Source of the DNA: Porodaedalea pini
Lineage: Eukaryota > Basidiomycota > Agaricomycetes > Hymenochaetales > Hymenochaetaceae
Length of the DNA: 64,000 nt
Direction of reading: 5' to 3'
NCBI GenBank assembly: GCA_002794775.1
Contig: NBAY01000060.1
Coordinates: 222,811 to 286,810 of the forward strand
Shown here piece after piece: positions 1 through 11,919 of the stretch. Positions within the stretch are counted from its first letter, which is position 1, and the number at the start of each line of letters is the position of its first letter. Position numbers and translations under genes: made by a program. The notes below the pieces were generated by a model, which had not been told where the DNA came from, searched no databases, and worked only from the letters and a program-made list of their open reading frames with translations.

Positions 1-774
1 AACATGTTTAAAAGAAGGGGAATGGATACGGAATGTTGAATGGAAAGCCTCTAGGCTTTCATTGGCTGAGTTGGCCAGATTAGTTTCGTCGTCCAAGGTG
101 TTGGACTTGCTTATCCAGGAGACTAGATTGGATCCTATGTTGGCGAGGATAGACCCGGCACGATTCGGATCTTCGAACCAGGGTTTGTCAGCAGACCACG
201 TCGGTTGGGTGATGAGCGTGTTAATGGTGTTGATGGTCTCTTTGGTGAGATCAGCGAAGGAACGGTTGATATTCTCGGCGATGTCCGGATTGTACATTTC
301 ATCGATATCGTCCATAACGTTGTCGACCTGCGGGGCCTGACTAGGATGCTCGTCCGGTATGTACAGGTCGTCGTCCATAGCGTCTTCGTCGATTCGGGCT
401 GGGGGCGGGATAGCCGCATGTTCATCCTCTGAGTTCGAACGTTTAAGGGTGTTCTGAGATTCGATATCTGGGGTAGGGGGGAGGTCCCCTTGTTTGCGTA
501 GTTTAGCGGCATGTTCGTCCGCATCGACATCGGGAGACCATTTGTCACGATTGGCTTGAACTTGAACGCATACGTTGTCATCGTGGTTGTAGGTCTTGTC
601 GCGACCACAAGTGACACATAGCTTGGCGGTCCCACTAACACACTGGCGACTGTGGTAGGGGAGATCCTGTTTACACTCCTCACACTTGGTGGGGTCCTTG
701 GGATTGACAAGGGAACGGTAAGACTTTGTCTTGTTAAGAGAGGCTTTAGCCCTGGTCAACATCCTGTTGTCCAT
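1..774 (-). CDS. Unrecognised Cys-rich protein, 3' end beyond the window
   Basis: Reading the minus strand from the ATG at 774 gives 258 codons without a stop up to base 1, so the C-terminus lies outside the window. The N-terminal quarter has two CxxC knuckles and extra Cys/His (about C31, C34, C45, C53, C56, H64, C69), like a small zinc-binding module. After it comes a long acidic, Asp/Pro-rich disordered stretch and then a Trp-containing segment. I do not recognise the family. A basic, Cys-rich start followed by a disordered region would suit a retroelement ORF1/gag-like protein or a nuclear host protein. No reverse transcriptase or transposase motif is visible in the part present. Confidence 0.55.
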   Translation of the reverse strand, partial: MDNRMLTRAKASLNKTKSYRSLVNPKDPTKCEECKQDLPYHSRQCVSGTAKLCVTCGRDKTYNHDDNVCVQVQANRDKWSPDVDADEHAAKLRKQGDLPPTPDIESQNTLKRSNSEDEHAAIPPPARIDEDAMDDDLYIPDEHPSQAPQVDNVMDDIDEMYNPDIAENINRSFADLTKETINTINTLITQPTWSADKPWFEDPNRAGSILANIGSNLVSWISKSNTLDDETNLANSANESLEAFHSTFRIHSPSFKHV

Positions 775-1592
775 GACTATTGAGAGAGAAATAGCGAGTT
801 GGCTGTAAGTTTCCCACGATCCAGATGGTGATAGTAGGAAGTCAAGAAGTGCTACCGCGTCTGGCTCGCAAACTCTGTGACTTCGTGTCGATTCAAGTTA
901 GCTCGACGTGGTACCGTCAGTTATCCATTATTATCGATTAACACTTAGTTGAATGAGCTCGACAGTCGTAGATAAGATTTAGCCTAGCAAATTCGAAAGG
1001 TCCCGTGGAAAATGAAATATCTATTCATGAGTATTTGTGCTTCGAAGACGCAAAGCGTTAGCATCGTTGACTTGAGGTTGCAGTCTAACTCTGTGTACAG
1101 GTTCGCGTCTCACAGAAGGCAGATATCATTTCCAGTAGTTTCAAGATTATCGTGCCATTGTCAAGAGCAATGAGGAAGAAACGGTATACAAGAGACGATG
1201 CAAATGACGAAAGTGCAACGAAGAGAACGAAGAGAAAATATGGGTGGTATTACAACGACGAGGAATGGGTGTACCACGAGAAGGTGAGGATTCAGAGCAA
1301 GATGATAAGTGAATGCAAGAGGAATAAAGTATGCAGCAAGGGTGGGGAGGGAGATCGAAACGAAACGAAGCGGAATAAGCCAATGCAAGGCAGTTCGAAA
1401 GAAGAAGAGCGAAGCAAAACCGGTGCGTACGCTCAGGCGGAGTTCGAGGGTAAGGGATACAGGAAGAAACATGGATGATGCAATGAGGAGGCTCTAAACG
1501 GATGCGAGATCGGCGCTTGATGACTTTAATTATTCAGCCGTAGATCACTCTAAAAGCGACAGACCATCGCGAGTCAGTATCTGCTATCACAA
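775..1592. other. Intergenic stretch, no gene supported
   Basis: This holds the presumed 5' flank of the Cys-rich ORF and the 3' flank of the MYND gene. A 108-codon plus-strand frame at 1152-1478 is Lys/Arg/Glu-rich, which matches the purine-rich DNA there. It has no recognisable motif, so I do not call it a gene. Confidence 0.4.
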
Positions 1593-2469
1593 TCACAAAT
1601 AGAAATAGTTCGAAACGCACCCTCGGGAGGTCGTGGTGATGGGCTGGAAGTCGACGCGCCCGGCTTCCGTATACCGCGCAAGGATGTCCGCCCAATCGTC
1701 GCGTGCGTCCCACGCGATACGGCTCGGCGAATCGCATTCGACTGGCATCACCTGGCTCATCGAGCCGCATTGGATAAGGACAACGGCGGCACCGATCCCG
1801 CCCGACCGACGGCAGCGCTCCTCGCGCCGCTGGATGTCCTGCGCGACGAGCGGGTCATAAGACTCGACGAGCGAGCGCTGCACGATGCGTGCGGAGGCGA
1901 CGACAAATCTAGCGGAATGCACGTCATTAGACAAACTTCAGAGTTCGAAGAGGAGAGGCTCACCTCCGGGCCGAGTCGGGGTGGTTCCGATATTGGAGGT
2001 CGACGTGCAGTGCGAGTGAGCGGATGTTCGCGGGCACGCGGCGGAGCTGGAGCGCCTGGAAGACGGACCAGCTGAGCAAAGTCTGGTGCGCGGAGACGAA
2101 CTTGCGCAGGTTCTTCGCAAGTGTTTCTTCGGGGAGTACATTCGAGACAGCCTCCTGCTTCGCCGACGCGAGCATGCCCGACGTGTGCTGGCATATCGCC
2201 TTGTGCGACGGCCAGTGGCGCTTCTGGCAGTCCTGCGAGCAGTACTGTTTCATGTGGAAAGAGCGTGACTCAGTGTCGGAAGAGGAGGTCAGCGTCGGAG
2301 GCGTCGGACGTACCTGAGTAATCATGCATCCGCCGCACATACGGAAACGCTGTCCAAGCTCCTCGACCGTTCCGCAGGTGTCGCATACGCGGTGTCCGCG
2401 GGGCTTGGTGTACTGGTGTGGGTACATCGACGGCGTCGGGTTCGAATAGTAGGAAGCAACGGCGGCCAT
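1593..2469 (-). CDS. MYND-type zinc finger protein
   Basis: Three exons (2469-2314, 2244-1964, 1908-1593) join in frame to 250 residues. The introns (2313-2245 and 1963-1909) have gtacgt/acag and gtgagc/ctag ends. The N-terminus holds a complete MYND finger with ligands C29, C32, C45, C48, C54, C58, H66 and C70, in the family spacing C-x2-C...C-x2-C-x5-C-x3-C-x7-H-x3-C. The first intron falls inside the finger, just before the fifth ligand. MYND fingers mediate protein-protein contacts with proline-rich partners. The rest of the protein has no SET domain or other enzyme motif I recognise. A possible extra intron near the stop (donor gtgcgt around 1620) would change only the last residues. Confidence 0.8.
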
Positions 2470-5147
2470 TGTGCTCGGAGTGACTCAACTCGGGAGGTAT
2501 GGGGATCGAGATATGGGATCGCGACGGAGGCAAACGACGATGAGAGGCGAAGGCTCGGAGGAACAAAAGACCTGTGAGGTGTGTGGGCCATCCTAGTCAC
2601 AAAAATCCTGGTCTTTATATGACTTTTTGCGTTTGCAGAGGCGCGTCTGCAGCAGTGCCGAGGCGGGTTATTCATGGACCCTGATCTGGCAATGTGCAGC
2701 TAGGGCTGACGTAGAAGACATCGAGAAGGCGCTTGGAGAGGCTCGCGCCGCCGAGCGCCTGAGCCTCCAATTGTCGTATCCACGCCTCCGCTTTTTTGTT
2801 CCAAGGATGCGAGTGGAAAGAAATGGAAAAGGGGAGAAGCAGGCGCAATGCTTTTGTTTGCGCACTCCGTGCACCGCGAGTGGACACATGGTAGGATGCA
2901 GAGCTCCAGAGATCTCGCGCGTAATGAACAGCAGACAATAAGGAAGGAATACAGACTGGACGGCGTGAGTAGCAGCGAGCACACAAAAGGACGAGATGGG
3001 GAACGTGAATGCGATAGATTTTCTCATGCACAATTGAACACTGGACCCTTGCCACTGCCTCTTTTGGCCACTGCACCATTTACCTTTGCATTCCACACAT
3101 CGGTGCGCACGCCGCAGGAAATGGATGGAAAGAGAGCAACAAATTATCCGGGAGCCTCGAGTGTAAAATTCACAACACGTTTCACTGCCTTTATCAACTC
3201 AAAGCAGCTTGCAAAGACCGATCTTGAGATTCAAGCACCTGCTGGACTCGACATGAGGCTTCGTCAATCTGCTCGGGTAGATCCTTTCAACTTGAAGGCT
3301 CTATGCGGACAGAAAACCAGCTCGTGTTGGGCGAGACCTCGAGCAGCGAGAGAGGCGAATGCAGAGAGCATACAGTGACCGGGGGTCCGCTTGCTTACGC
3401 TTCGACTTACTAATGATCAATGCTTTTGTATTCGCTGTTGCTACACTTTCGATAAACAATTGACCGAGCTTTATTGTACTGTATGCTTTTACGCTCGCGT
3501 CTTCGACTTTTAATATCACTCTTCTAGACTTCAGGAAGCAAACACAGCGAGGATTAACGCGCGGCTCACTTTGGCTCGTTCGCGTCCGACGACTCTTCTC
3601 CGAGTGCCTCGCTCAAACTGTATAATTGTCTCCTTGGCGTAGCAACAAGGAAGAATCTTCAGCGCTGGACTGAACTGCATGCTCTTTGCTTCCGCCGCCG
3701 GAAGCGCTCAATACATATGTATATGGCAGCAGATAATTAGGTTCAAGAAACCCGTCGAATACTGTCAGCTGGCACTCGTCGCGAAGGCGAGTAGAGAAAG
3801 TTTGTACGCCTACGTTTTAAACTACAGACAGATGAAACACTACTTAGAGTTTTCTCTAGAGGCAGATTGTAAGAGACGGTGATACCTCTGAAAGACCGAT
3901 CAGACCCCTGTTTCTGGTCTTCCATATTCTGGTAGTCGTGCCAGAACTAAAGAAAACCAAGGAGAAGAATGCTGAAGATCGACTGTGATCGCCTCCGAGC
4001 TTGCTCTCGTGCTACGGAACGCAGAACAACGTCATACGCGTGGGATCTTCGAATGGTTCCGCGGGAAAGGGGGCCGAGGAGACAATTGTCTTGATTTTCT
4101 GGTTCATATAGGAATGAATATCAAACCAGAAGAGCGAGCTTCTTATTCTGATTACAACGCTCGTCAGCTTGTTCAATCGAAGGCGCTCTTTTTCCGAGTG
4201 ACTGTTTTCTTCGGGACGGGTATAATACTCTATGGCTTCTTGACCGCGCTACGCAGCACAGCGGCTAAAAGACAAGAGCAGACCATCGCGAACCCGTTTC
4301 CGATCCACGTGCAGCACTTTTCACTTCTTTGTTCCTTTATGGGCTTTTCATCCGCACGAAACGGTTCGCACCCGCGCATCAATGTACGCGTCAATCACGC
4401 AGACTGCCAGTGCAGTGCACGCAAAGCCCTTCGTTCAATTTTCCTGATGATCTGATCTTTCCTTGTCGAAGTGCAGTGCAAAACTGAACGGGTCAACTCC
4501 ACCGGTCAACTTATTATGTTCTGGCGTCTACGACTTTCTTTGGACTCTACTATCAGCACGTTCACAAAGGACGAATTTATAATTGGCAGTATTCATCGCC
4601 TCACTCTTCTTTCGTCTAGGAATCTGATAGACGTGTATGCTGGAGCTGATCAAGAACTGTCACTGTATACTACGCCTTGCCGCGCCATAAGAGCTTTAAT
4701 ACAAGAGCATGGGGCGCAGCGCACTGGTTCTTATTATTTCCTCTGATAGGAGGAGCACCTAGCGCGCGTACCTTATGCACCATCTATCGCGAAGCAGCAA
4801 CTATATGCACGTGCTCCTGCTCTTGTTCGAGATGCGATTGTACGAATCATGTTGGGGACTACAATTGTATGCGGAGGATAGCGAGGAAGGGTGCTGCTTC
4901 AATTATCTTGGGGTCGCCCAAATGTATTTGGTCTACTTCTATAATTGATGCGTCCCACTGCCTCCTATTTACCGCCGCCGACTTCGGGAACAGCACGTGA
5001 ATGTCTTCCCAGTATACAGTAGTCGGATGATATTATACTGCGTTCGAACATGTCGGTAGCATCGATTGGGGATTGACGCATGGACGACTTGTATCATACA
5101 TTGAGGCCAGATGGGATGATAGTACTGTACGGCCCATTTCGATCGAC
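2470..5147. other. Long stretch with no supportable gene
   Basis: Several frames of 100-176 codons occur on both strands (for example 2848-3378 plus and 3985-4455 plus), but they overlap one another, lack recognisable domains and do not extend through splice sites. The 2470-2700 part is probably the promoter and 5' leader of the MYND gene. Lineage-specific short genes cannot be excluded. Confidence 0.35.
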
Positions 5148-5931
5148 TCAGTATACCATCGGTACCCTCCAGACACGCCATTTCATCTCCCCATCCAGCT
5201 CCCAAACACTCAGCTCCAAATCCTCCTCCGAGATCTCCTTTCGCGCAAGCATCACACTGGCATCACGTGCCGGCGCGTAGTCCACTGTCCAGATCCCCAG
5301 ACCCATGAAGTCTGCCTGGCATGTCTCGACATGCTTTCGGTTCACTGCTTTCAGTATTTCCTTCCGCATTTCCTGCGCACGTGACTCCGGATCGAGCTTT
5401 GCGAGGCGCTCGACCGTGACGCTCTGCGTCGGGACCCGAAATGCCGGCTCCGCGCTACGGAACCCGAAACGCAAACGCGAGTAGAGCGGGCCGGTGAGGA
5501 AGGGGAGGAGGAGGATCTTGCCGGAGATGGCGAGGACGCTGTCGAAGGCGATGTTTATGCAGGTCCAGAAGAATTCCGAGAAGGACGAGGAGGCGCGTGC
5601 GGTTGGCCGGTCGACGAGGCCCATATTGTCGGGCAGGAGGAACGGGAGGTATTTCCCCTTGCCGACGATGAGCCGCCAGATGAAGACTCCAGTGAGGGTT
5701 ACGCTGATGGCGAGGAGCATTAGAAATGCATCTCTGATGAAGTTGCGTCTCTTATGAGTCGTGGACTGGGGAAAATTGGCGAATGGCTTACCGCTTGTCC
5801 TTCAGCGATGTTCGATCCATGTGTACGACGAACATGCCTCGTTTGCCTATCCGATGTCTATTCAATAGTTGTACGACCGGAGCACCTTGATCGACTTCCT
5901 CGAAGCGGATGTCGTTCTCTGTCAAGGGCAT
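5148..5931 (-). CDS. Small predicted membrane protein of unknown function
   Basis: Two exons (5931-5792 and 5748-5148) join across a 43 nt intron (gtaagc...aagag, with a ctcat branch-like site just upstream of the acceptor) to give 246 residues. The N-terminal 50 residues are hydrophilic. A strong hydrophobic segment covers roughly residues 51-74, and a second hydrophobic stretch lies near 105-130, so one or two membrane passes are likely. The C-terminal half is soluble, charged and contains an amphipathic region. I recognise no catalytic motif. The length and clean splice suggest a real conserved fungal gene. Function unknown. Confidence 0.65.
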
Positions 5932-7236
5932 TGGTAGACGTCTAGAGTGCTAGGCAGAGCGTACTGGGGAGTTGGCGACAGGAATCACCCACGTCGTTGG
6001 GCCTCTCTACGTCTTATCAAGGGCCTGCCCGTATTCGCATGTTTTCCTGAGGACTAACTTGTGATATATTTGATAGCAGCTGTCAATGGGACATAGCATT
6101 CGCAGCGGATGTTGGCGATCAGGCACAGTCGACTGGAAGCTTTGAGGCTTTATCATGAAGACATCGTAAGCAGACTTGACAAGTCTTATCTGCCTATATG
6201 AGAGCACGTAGAGTATTCCCACAACAGCGGACAGGTTGTATTCGCTGCTGGATACCTAAGAGAAAAGAAGTCTGCTTGGTTAGGAGCTTTCAGTCTGAAA
6301 CGACTGGTATAAGGCGATGTCAACTTGGAAAGTACCTGATGATGGAATTTAGGCCGAGGCCTTCTCCAAAGCGGAATGATCTGATATTTAGTGCTGCAGA
6401 CTGAGTCATTATCCACGGTTTCGGTACCTCTGGCTGCCCTGCAGCTGATGGCTTGCTCTGCAAGATAATTTACGATGTCAAAGGAGAATGACGTGAGCGA
6501 GGCAACGCCTCGCGGTCACCTGACTTTGAGCGCGTCGCGACGCGTCCTCGAACCAAATCTAACCATGTCGACAATTCCATCTGTTTACAAGGCAAAAATG
6601 AATCCTCTGCGTGCGGCCGTTTTATCTCTATTTAATCCTGTCCGAATATTTTGCGAATGGTGCGAAAGAGAGTCTCTTCTTCACTTATAGTTCGAACTAG
6701 GTTCACTCAGGTTTGTCTTTTTTGCGAGGACAACAAAGGAACAAATACTCTTACGTATGTCACCACCATTGTCCACATAGATCCCTGGTTCTAATATTGT
6801 GGTCTGGGTTTATTATAATGCTGACGGGATGATGCTGTGCTGCTAGCGCAGTTATACCATATTATTATTTGCGATACCTCAGCGCGACACCAACGAGTGA
6901 GCTCGGTAGATCATGCTAGATGCTCTTAGTGGCGTTAGAGCTGTTTGGTTGATTAACAAAGGTAAAAATATGAGTAACAGTAAGGATGAGAGGCTGATAT
7001 GATCAACTTTGTTGAAAGCAAAATATCGAGGAAGTAAACCGAGTCACACAAGATTGTCTCCAGGGAAGATGCGTATGCGCAGAAAATACAGGCAAGCACT
7101 GCTGCAGAAATAAATTAGGAACTTGCACTAACAGTTACAATAAGATTGTAGGAGAAGAAAGCGTAGTGGTTTGATAATGGGGAGTATAAAGAGACAAAGG
7201 GAGCTGTGGTCAAACACGTGCACACATCGTGCCCCC
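5932..7236. other. Intergenic, promoter side of the downstream gene
   Basis: No convincing coding region. The sequence is AT-richer than the surrounding genes. A TATA-like tataaag at about 7186 lies some 165 bases upstream of the ATG at 7351 and may be the core promoter of the next gene. Confidence 0.4.
7180..7192 (+). promoter_or_regulatory. TATA-like element upstream of the EDC1-like gene
   Basis: A gagtataaagag stretch lies about 165 bases before the ATG at 7351. The stretch from about 7237 onward is also retained in the inverted pseudogene copy, so the duplication took part of the leader with it. Confidence 0.3.
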
Positions 7237-7350
7237 GACCACAACCACACGCCCACCACTTCATCGTCCTTGATCTACACTTCATCCTCACCCCTCTCCG
7301 ACTTTTCTGCTTTACTCCCCTTTAACGCTTTATCAGTGTAACCTGGAGAA

Positions 7351-8966
7351 ATGGAGATCAAAGGTCCGAGGCCGGTGAAGGCCTATGCGTATAGGATGGC
7401 TATCGAGGAGTTCGAAACGGTAAGTGAAGTCCATAATTCTGCGGTTTAGTCGCAAAGGGACTTCAAAGCTGACCGTTGCACCGACACCACTTTAGTACGC
7501 AGAGCGATGCATTGAGCAGGCTCTCATCGACCATCGCCGTCAAACGCGTACCAAGCACCCTTGGAGCGCGAGGAGCTACATCTGGCCTCTGAGCGACACA
7601 AATGCGCTTTCCAGACCCGAGAGACGTATTGCGGCGGCAAAGAGTCCGATCCTTCCATTTGATAAGTTCACGGAGCTTTACAAGCTTAACTGTGAACGAA
7701 TTCTTGCGGACCTCGAGCATGAGCGGATATGCAGATACCTGGAGGACCTTACCAGTATTCTCGAGTCATCGCCCATTGTTCGCGCCCCAACCAAACGTTC
7801 CAGCCCGATGGACACGAGCTTCATGCCTATGAAGTCCACGTCTAACCCATCGCGCATCCACCACCGCTTCACCAGACATACGACAGCGGAAGATCTACTG
7901 GAGTCTGTCCTTGGGAAGTCGGAGGTGTTTCCTTTGGAAACAACAGATCCGGCCTGCGGTGCTTCGAATAGGCAGACCATGCTTGCATGTGCTGGAATCA
8001 AGGACTGCGGCAAACGCAGCTCGAACGCGTGGGCTGTATCGACAGAGCATACAACCCCATGCCATCCTTACATGATTGTGCCGCCTGAGTACAGAAGGCA
8101 TGATTGTGGAACGTCCTTTGCACAGAGCGCTGGCGTGCACCGGGTCCATTCGGCAATATTACTCGACCCAGCAGTTTTGGAAGTGGTGCCTTTTGATACA
8201 CCTCTGGTCTGCCCGAGTGACGTAGCACCCTCGATACGCCCACATCCATGCTCTAGGTGTGGCCTGACTAGGGCGGACCGATGTGAGGGGGTCGGACCGA
8301 TGGGTCCCTGCGAGGTAAAGGCAAAGGAGCACGTGGAAGGTATGTCTCGTATCATCTTTTTCCGTGGCCATGTCTAACTGGCTCTATGAACAGTCGATAT
8401 CCCAGATCCTAACAATGTCATGGAAACCCACGCACCATGCTACGTATCTTTTGGCCCATTCGACTTCCAGAGGGCACACACTCCGTCTGCGCTCAGATCA
8501 CCGACCCACGCGAATCTGAAGGCGAGGACTGATAAGAAAGGTAAATATCACGTCAGATCTGCCCCGAGAGCGGTGTCTAATATCAAAATCAGACATCAGA
8601 AAACAACGTCCGAGAGAGATTAGAATCCCCGCGCAAAAGAATATCAGCCGTCACGCACCGTACTACGCCAGAAATGCTTCTTGCGATCTGAAGAAGACTT
8701 GCAATACACAGAAATTGCAAAGGAAAGCGACGAGAATACCAGCTACAAACAGATCCAAGTCTCGTGGGACAGAGGGTTCGCAGGTCGGATCCTATATTTC
8801 GCGTCTATCCAAGAAACCAGGGTTGGAGACGAGATACTATCGATACGCACAGTTCCAGTGCTCGCCTCGTCCCGAAGATCTGCCTTTGCCGCAGTTCTCA
8901 CTTGCGAAGATGAAGGCTGTTTCGAAGGCATCGTTGAGCAGCGGTAGCGATACTTCTGCATCTTGA
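7351..8966 (+). CDS. Protein with C-terminal EDC1/PNRC-like decapping-factor motif
   Basis: Four exons (7351-7419, 7496-8339, 8394-8540, 8593-8966) join in frame to 477 residues; all three introns have gt...ag ends and lengths of 53-76 nt. Most of the protein is Ser/Pro/Arg-rich and looks disordered, with scattered Cys. Near the C-terminus (about residues 438-455) is a Y-A-x-F-x-x-S-P-x-P-x-x-L-P-x-P-x-F arrangement. This matches the proline-rich short motif that EDC1/PNRC-type proteins and many fungal proteins use to bind the EVH1 domain of the decapping subunit Dcp1. By inference it may be an mRNA-decay adaptor, but only the short motif supports this. A decayed inverted copy lies at 11920-13515. 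Confidence 0.65.
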
Positions 8967-9646
8967 GCTGTTGGGGCCTGGTATAATGTATGACTAGGCG
9001 AAGTAGACTGGGGGGATTTGGGATGGATGAAGCTTTGCCATTTGATAGTAGTGAAACGATCAAAGATAACTAAAACAGAAAAGTCGCTACGGCACTAGCT
9101 TATGTATCAACATTCGATACTGTCTTGTTGTTTCCGCGAAGAGATGAGCCGTCTCTAAAGCATCATCCCATTTCGCTGCCCGTGACACCCAAATCTTAAA
9201 GGCTTATCCGAGCATTGCGAAAATAAGCAAAACTTGAAGTCAATTATATTGTCTGAGAGACACTAAGCAGTGCTGACCTATAAGTTGAACCGATGGGGGT
9301 TTGAAGCAAACGAGCTGGCATGAGCGTGAGAACCGTCTGCTTTGATAAATAGCACTTTGCCGCTAGCGAAAACGGGGCGCGCGCAGTCGCGGATAACTCT
9401 AATTCTATTATTGGAACACTGCGTGCGTAAAACTCTTGCCTTCCAACCACGACATACCGCCGTAGCAGTCATTGCTCTCTGCTGAAGGCAAGACATGTGG
9501 ACGTGAATTGCATTCGTCCTCTTTTTTTAACTGTCTTGCGACCCGAAAAGTGTGCGTCGAACGCTACAACTGAGCTGATAATGACGCATCAAACCTTACC
9601 GCTGCAGCGCCATAGGATTTTCACCTCGCATCTTTGTAGCGAAACG

Positions 9647-11237
9647 ATGTACGGATTTCTTGAATACTTCCGGCTGCGACACACGAGCCTCGCCAAACCT
9701 GCACGCTATCTAATAGCCTTTATCTGTATGGTGCTTTTGGTGGGTAGTCAGTTTCTTTTCGAGACTGTCTTTTGCTTATCAGTCACCAGGCAACTATTTA
9801 TCTGCTCTCATTGTCGTCAAAAAATGCATCCCTATTGCAAGCAGAAGAACCAGTCCTCGGGGAAGAAGATCTACAGAAATTCGTCCCGAAGCCCATCGAG
9901 GCTGTAGATGTCAGGTTATCACCTGCCGTTGACCCTGTCACTCACCGCGCAAACGCGACGTTAGTCATGCTCGCACGCAACAGCGACATCGATGGCGTCG
10001 AATCATCCATGCGCTCACTCGAGGAACGCTTCAACCGCAAACACAACTATCCATGGGTCTTCCTCAACGAAGTGCCGTTTACCGAAGATTTCAAGGCTCG
10101 TGTTCGCGGCATGACCAGTGCGGATGTACAATTTGGTCTTATCCTGCCAGAACACTGGTACCAACCCGATTGGATCGACGAAGAACGCGCTGAGAAGGGG
10201 AGGATCGCTCTACAGAATGTTAAGGGCGTGTGGCCAGTACCGTATGCAGGAAGTGTCTCGTATAGGAACATGTGCCGTTTCAATTCAGGGGTAAGCTTGC
10301 TCGCTCGTCTCTCCATCAGAGCTCTGCTTACTGATTTGTTCTTCAGTTCTTCTTCAGACATGAACTTCTGAAACAGTACAAGTGGTACTGGCGGGTCGAA
10401 CCAGATGTCAGCTTCTCTTGCAACGTGTACTTCGATCCGTTCGTCTACATGATTGAGAACAACAAGCGATACTCCTTCACGATCTCACTGAAAGAGGTTG
10501 CGCCCACGGTTCCGAGCCTCTGGGATGCTGTCAAAGGTATTTGATTTTGGTATTCACGTTTGAACATGGAAATGCTGAATGGGAGGCATGCTACAGAATT
10601 CCGGAATGCATATCCAGAAGTCATCGCGAAAGACAACGCGTTGCCTTTCATCACCAACAATAAGGGCAACACGTACAATCTCTGTCACTGTAAGTGCTCC
10701 CACATTCACCTCGGTGATGCACAACTGAATTGTATCGTACTCTTCCTCTCTTCCACTGCGCGGTCAGTCTGGTCGAACTTCGAAATCGCTGACCTCGACT
10801 TCTTTCGCTCACCGTTCTACCTCACCTACTTTGACTTCCTCGACTCTACGGGAAACTTCTACTACGAGCGCTGGGGTGACGCGCCTGTGCATAGTATCGC
10901 CGCCGCACTTTTCCTGCCGCGCTCGCAGATCCACTTTTTCAACGAAATCGGGTATGAGCACCCGCCGTTTCAACACTGCCCAAAGGGCGAGCCGCATCAT
11001 CTCGGCGAGTGCTCATGCAAGTTCACTAACAATTATGGTAAGTACATGTTCTTATGTTTGAGGTGCTTGTCTGATGGCAGTTCGTTCTCGTCACATACCA
11101 TTGGGTGCTCAGATTACACGGGGTAAGCCCTGGCTTGATAATTGCTCTCAGACTCTTAGGCTAACATCAATTATGTTTCTAGTGCGTCTTGCCTTCGCAA
11201 GTTCGAAGGTCTTTTTCCGAAAGGCCATGTAGGCTAG
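9647..11237 (+). CDS. GT15 (KRE2/MNT1-type) alpha-1,2-mannosyltransferase
   Basis: Seven exons (9647-9743, 9842-10290, 10347-10536, 10597-10689, 10768-11037, 11113-11122, 11183-11237) join in frame to 387 residues, a usual GT15 core length. The protein is type II: a short cytosolic tail, one hydrophobic anchor near residues 20-33, then a luminal domain. Family hallmarks are visible: a YRNMCRF-type segment, FFFRHELL, WYWRVEPDV (about residues 192-202, metal/nucleotide site), FEIADLDFFRSP, YERWGDAPVHSIAAALFLP and a final SCL segment. It would add mannose from GDP-mannose to protein O- or N-glycans in the Golgi. One exon is only 10 nt. The first intron is the least certain; starts further upstream in the same frame exist. 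The gene lies between the two arms of an old inverted duplication. Confidence 0.88.
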
Positions 11238-11919
11238 TCAGGTCTGTCACATCCGCATCGCTGTTCTATATGTATCAAAATTAGATCGAGCATGGATCAT
11301 ATACTTAGCTTTGCATCTTTACTTTTCAAGCTTGTCTTGTGTTCGTGTTAGAACCCCAAGTTGTAGATATACAGTCTGTTATGGATCTGACTCGAAACAC
11401 TTATGGCGAACTTTATGCTCTGTTGTATTTGGGTTCAAACGTCCACAGGTGGCAAGCCTCTCGTGTCACCGGGCTCAAGTTTGGTTCTCTTTTGAGCGCT
11501 TTCACCGACGTCGTCTTATTCAAGCCATGCAAAATTCATGTCTACTTTATGGCGTCCATCGTTTCATCTGCCATCCGCGGTTCTCGATTAGATATGCATG
11601 ACATCTTCGCGTCTCGCAGGCCATATAGGAGGGTGCTGAGCCACTCTTCTACATCAAAGTCAATCTACTTTTCGAGGCATATAGTGAGATCATCCTCCAC
11701 AGAGGCTCTGGACTCAATGGTAAGCGCGAATCCGGCATGCCGCAGAGTGGCGCTTTGATAGTCTCATAATTATTCTTTTCGAGCTCCGACTCGGAAGCTT
11801 TACGCGCTTGTCATTTCATGACAATAAAAGAGACGACATAAACGACATCAATCACAGGTATAAAATTGCCCATTCTGCTGTCTCGCTTTCAGGCGCTCCC
11901 CACAATGAACAACGCTCTC
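11238..11919. other. Intergenic, no gene supported
   Basis: A 139-codon plus-strand frame (11339-11758) shows no recognisable motif or splice continuity. The stretch separates the mannosyltransferase from the end of the inverted pseudogene copy. Confidence 0.35.

Noticed and set aside
1152..1478. A basic 108-codon protein
   Set aside because: Purine-rich DNA explains the Lys/Arg/Glu composition; no motif or codon pattern supports it.
2668..3378. Overlapping frames of 94-176 codons on both strands
   Set aside because: They compete for the same DNA, have unlike composition and no motif, and no splice extension.
9497..9646. An upstream start for the GT15 gene
   Set aside because: Possible, but the added N-terminus has no signal-anchor features; the ATG at 9647 gives the short cytosolic tail usual for this type II family.
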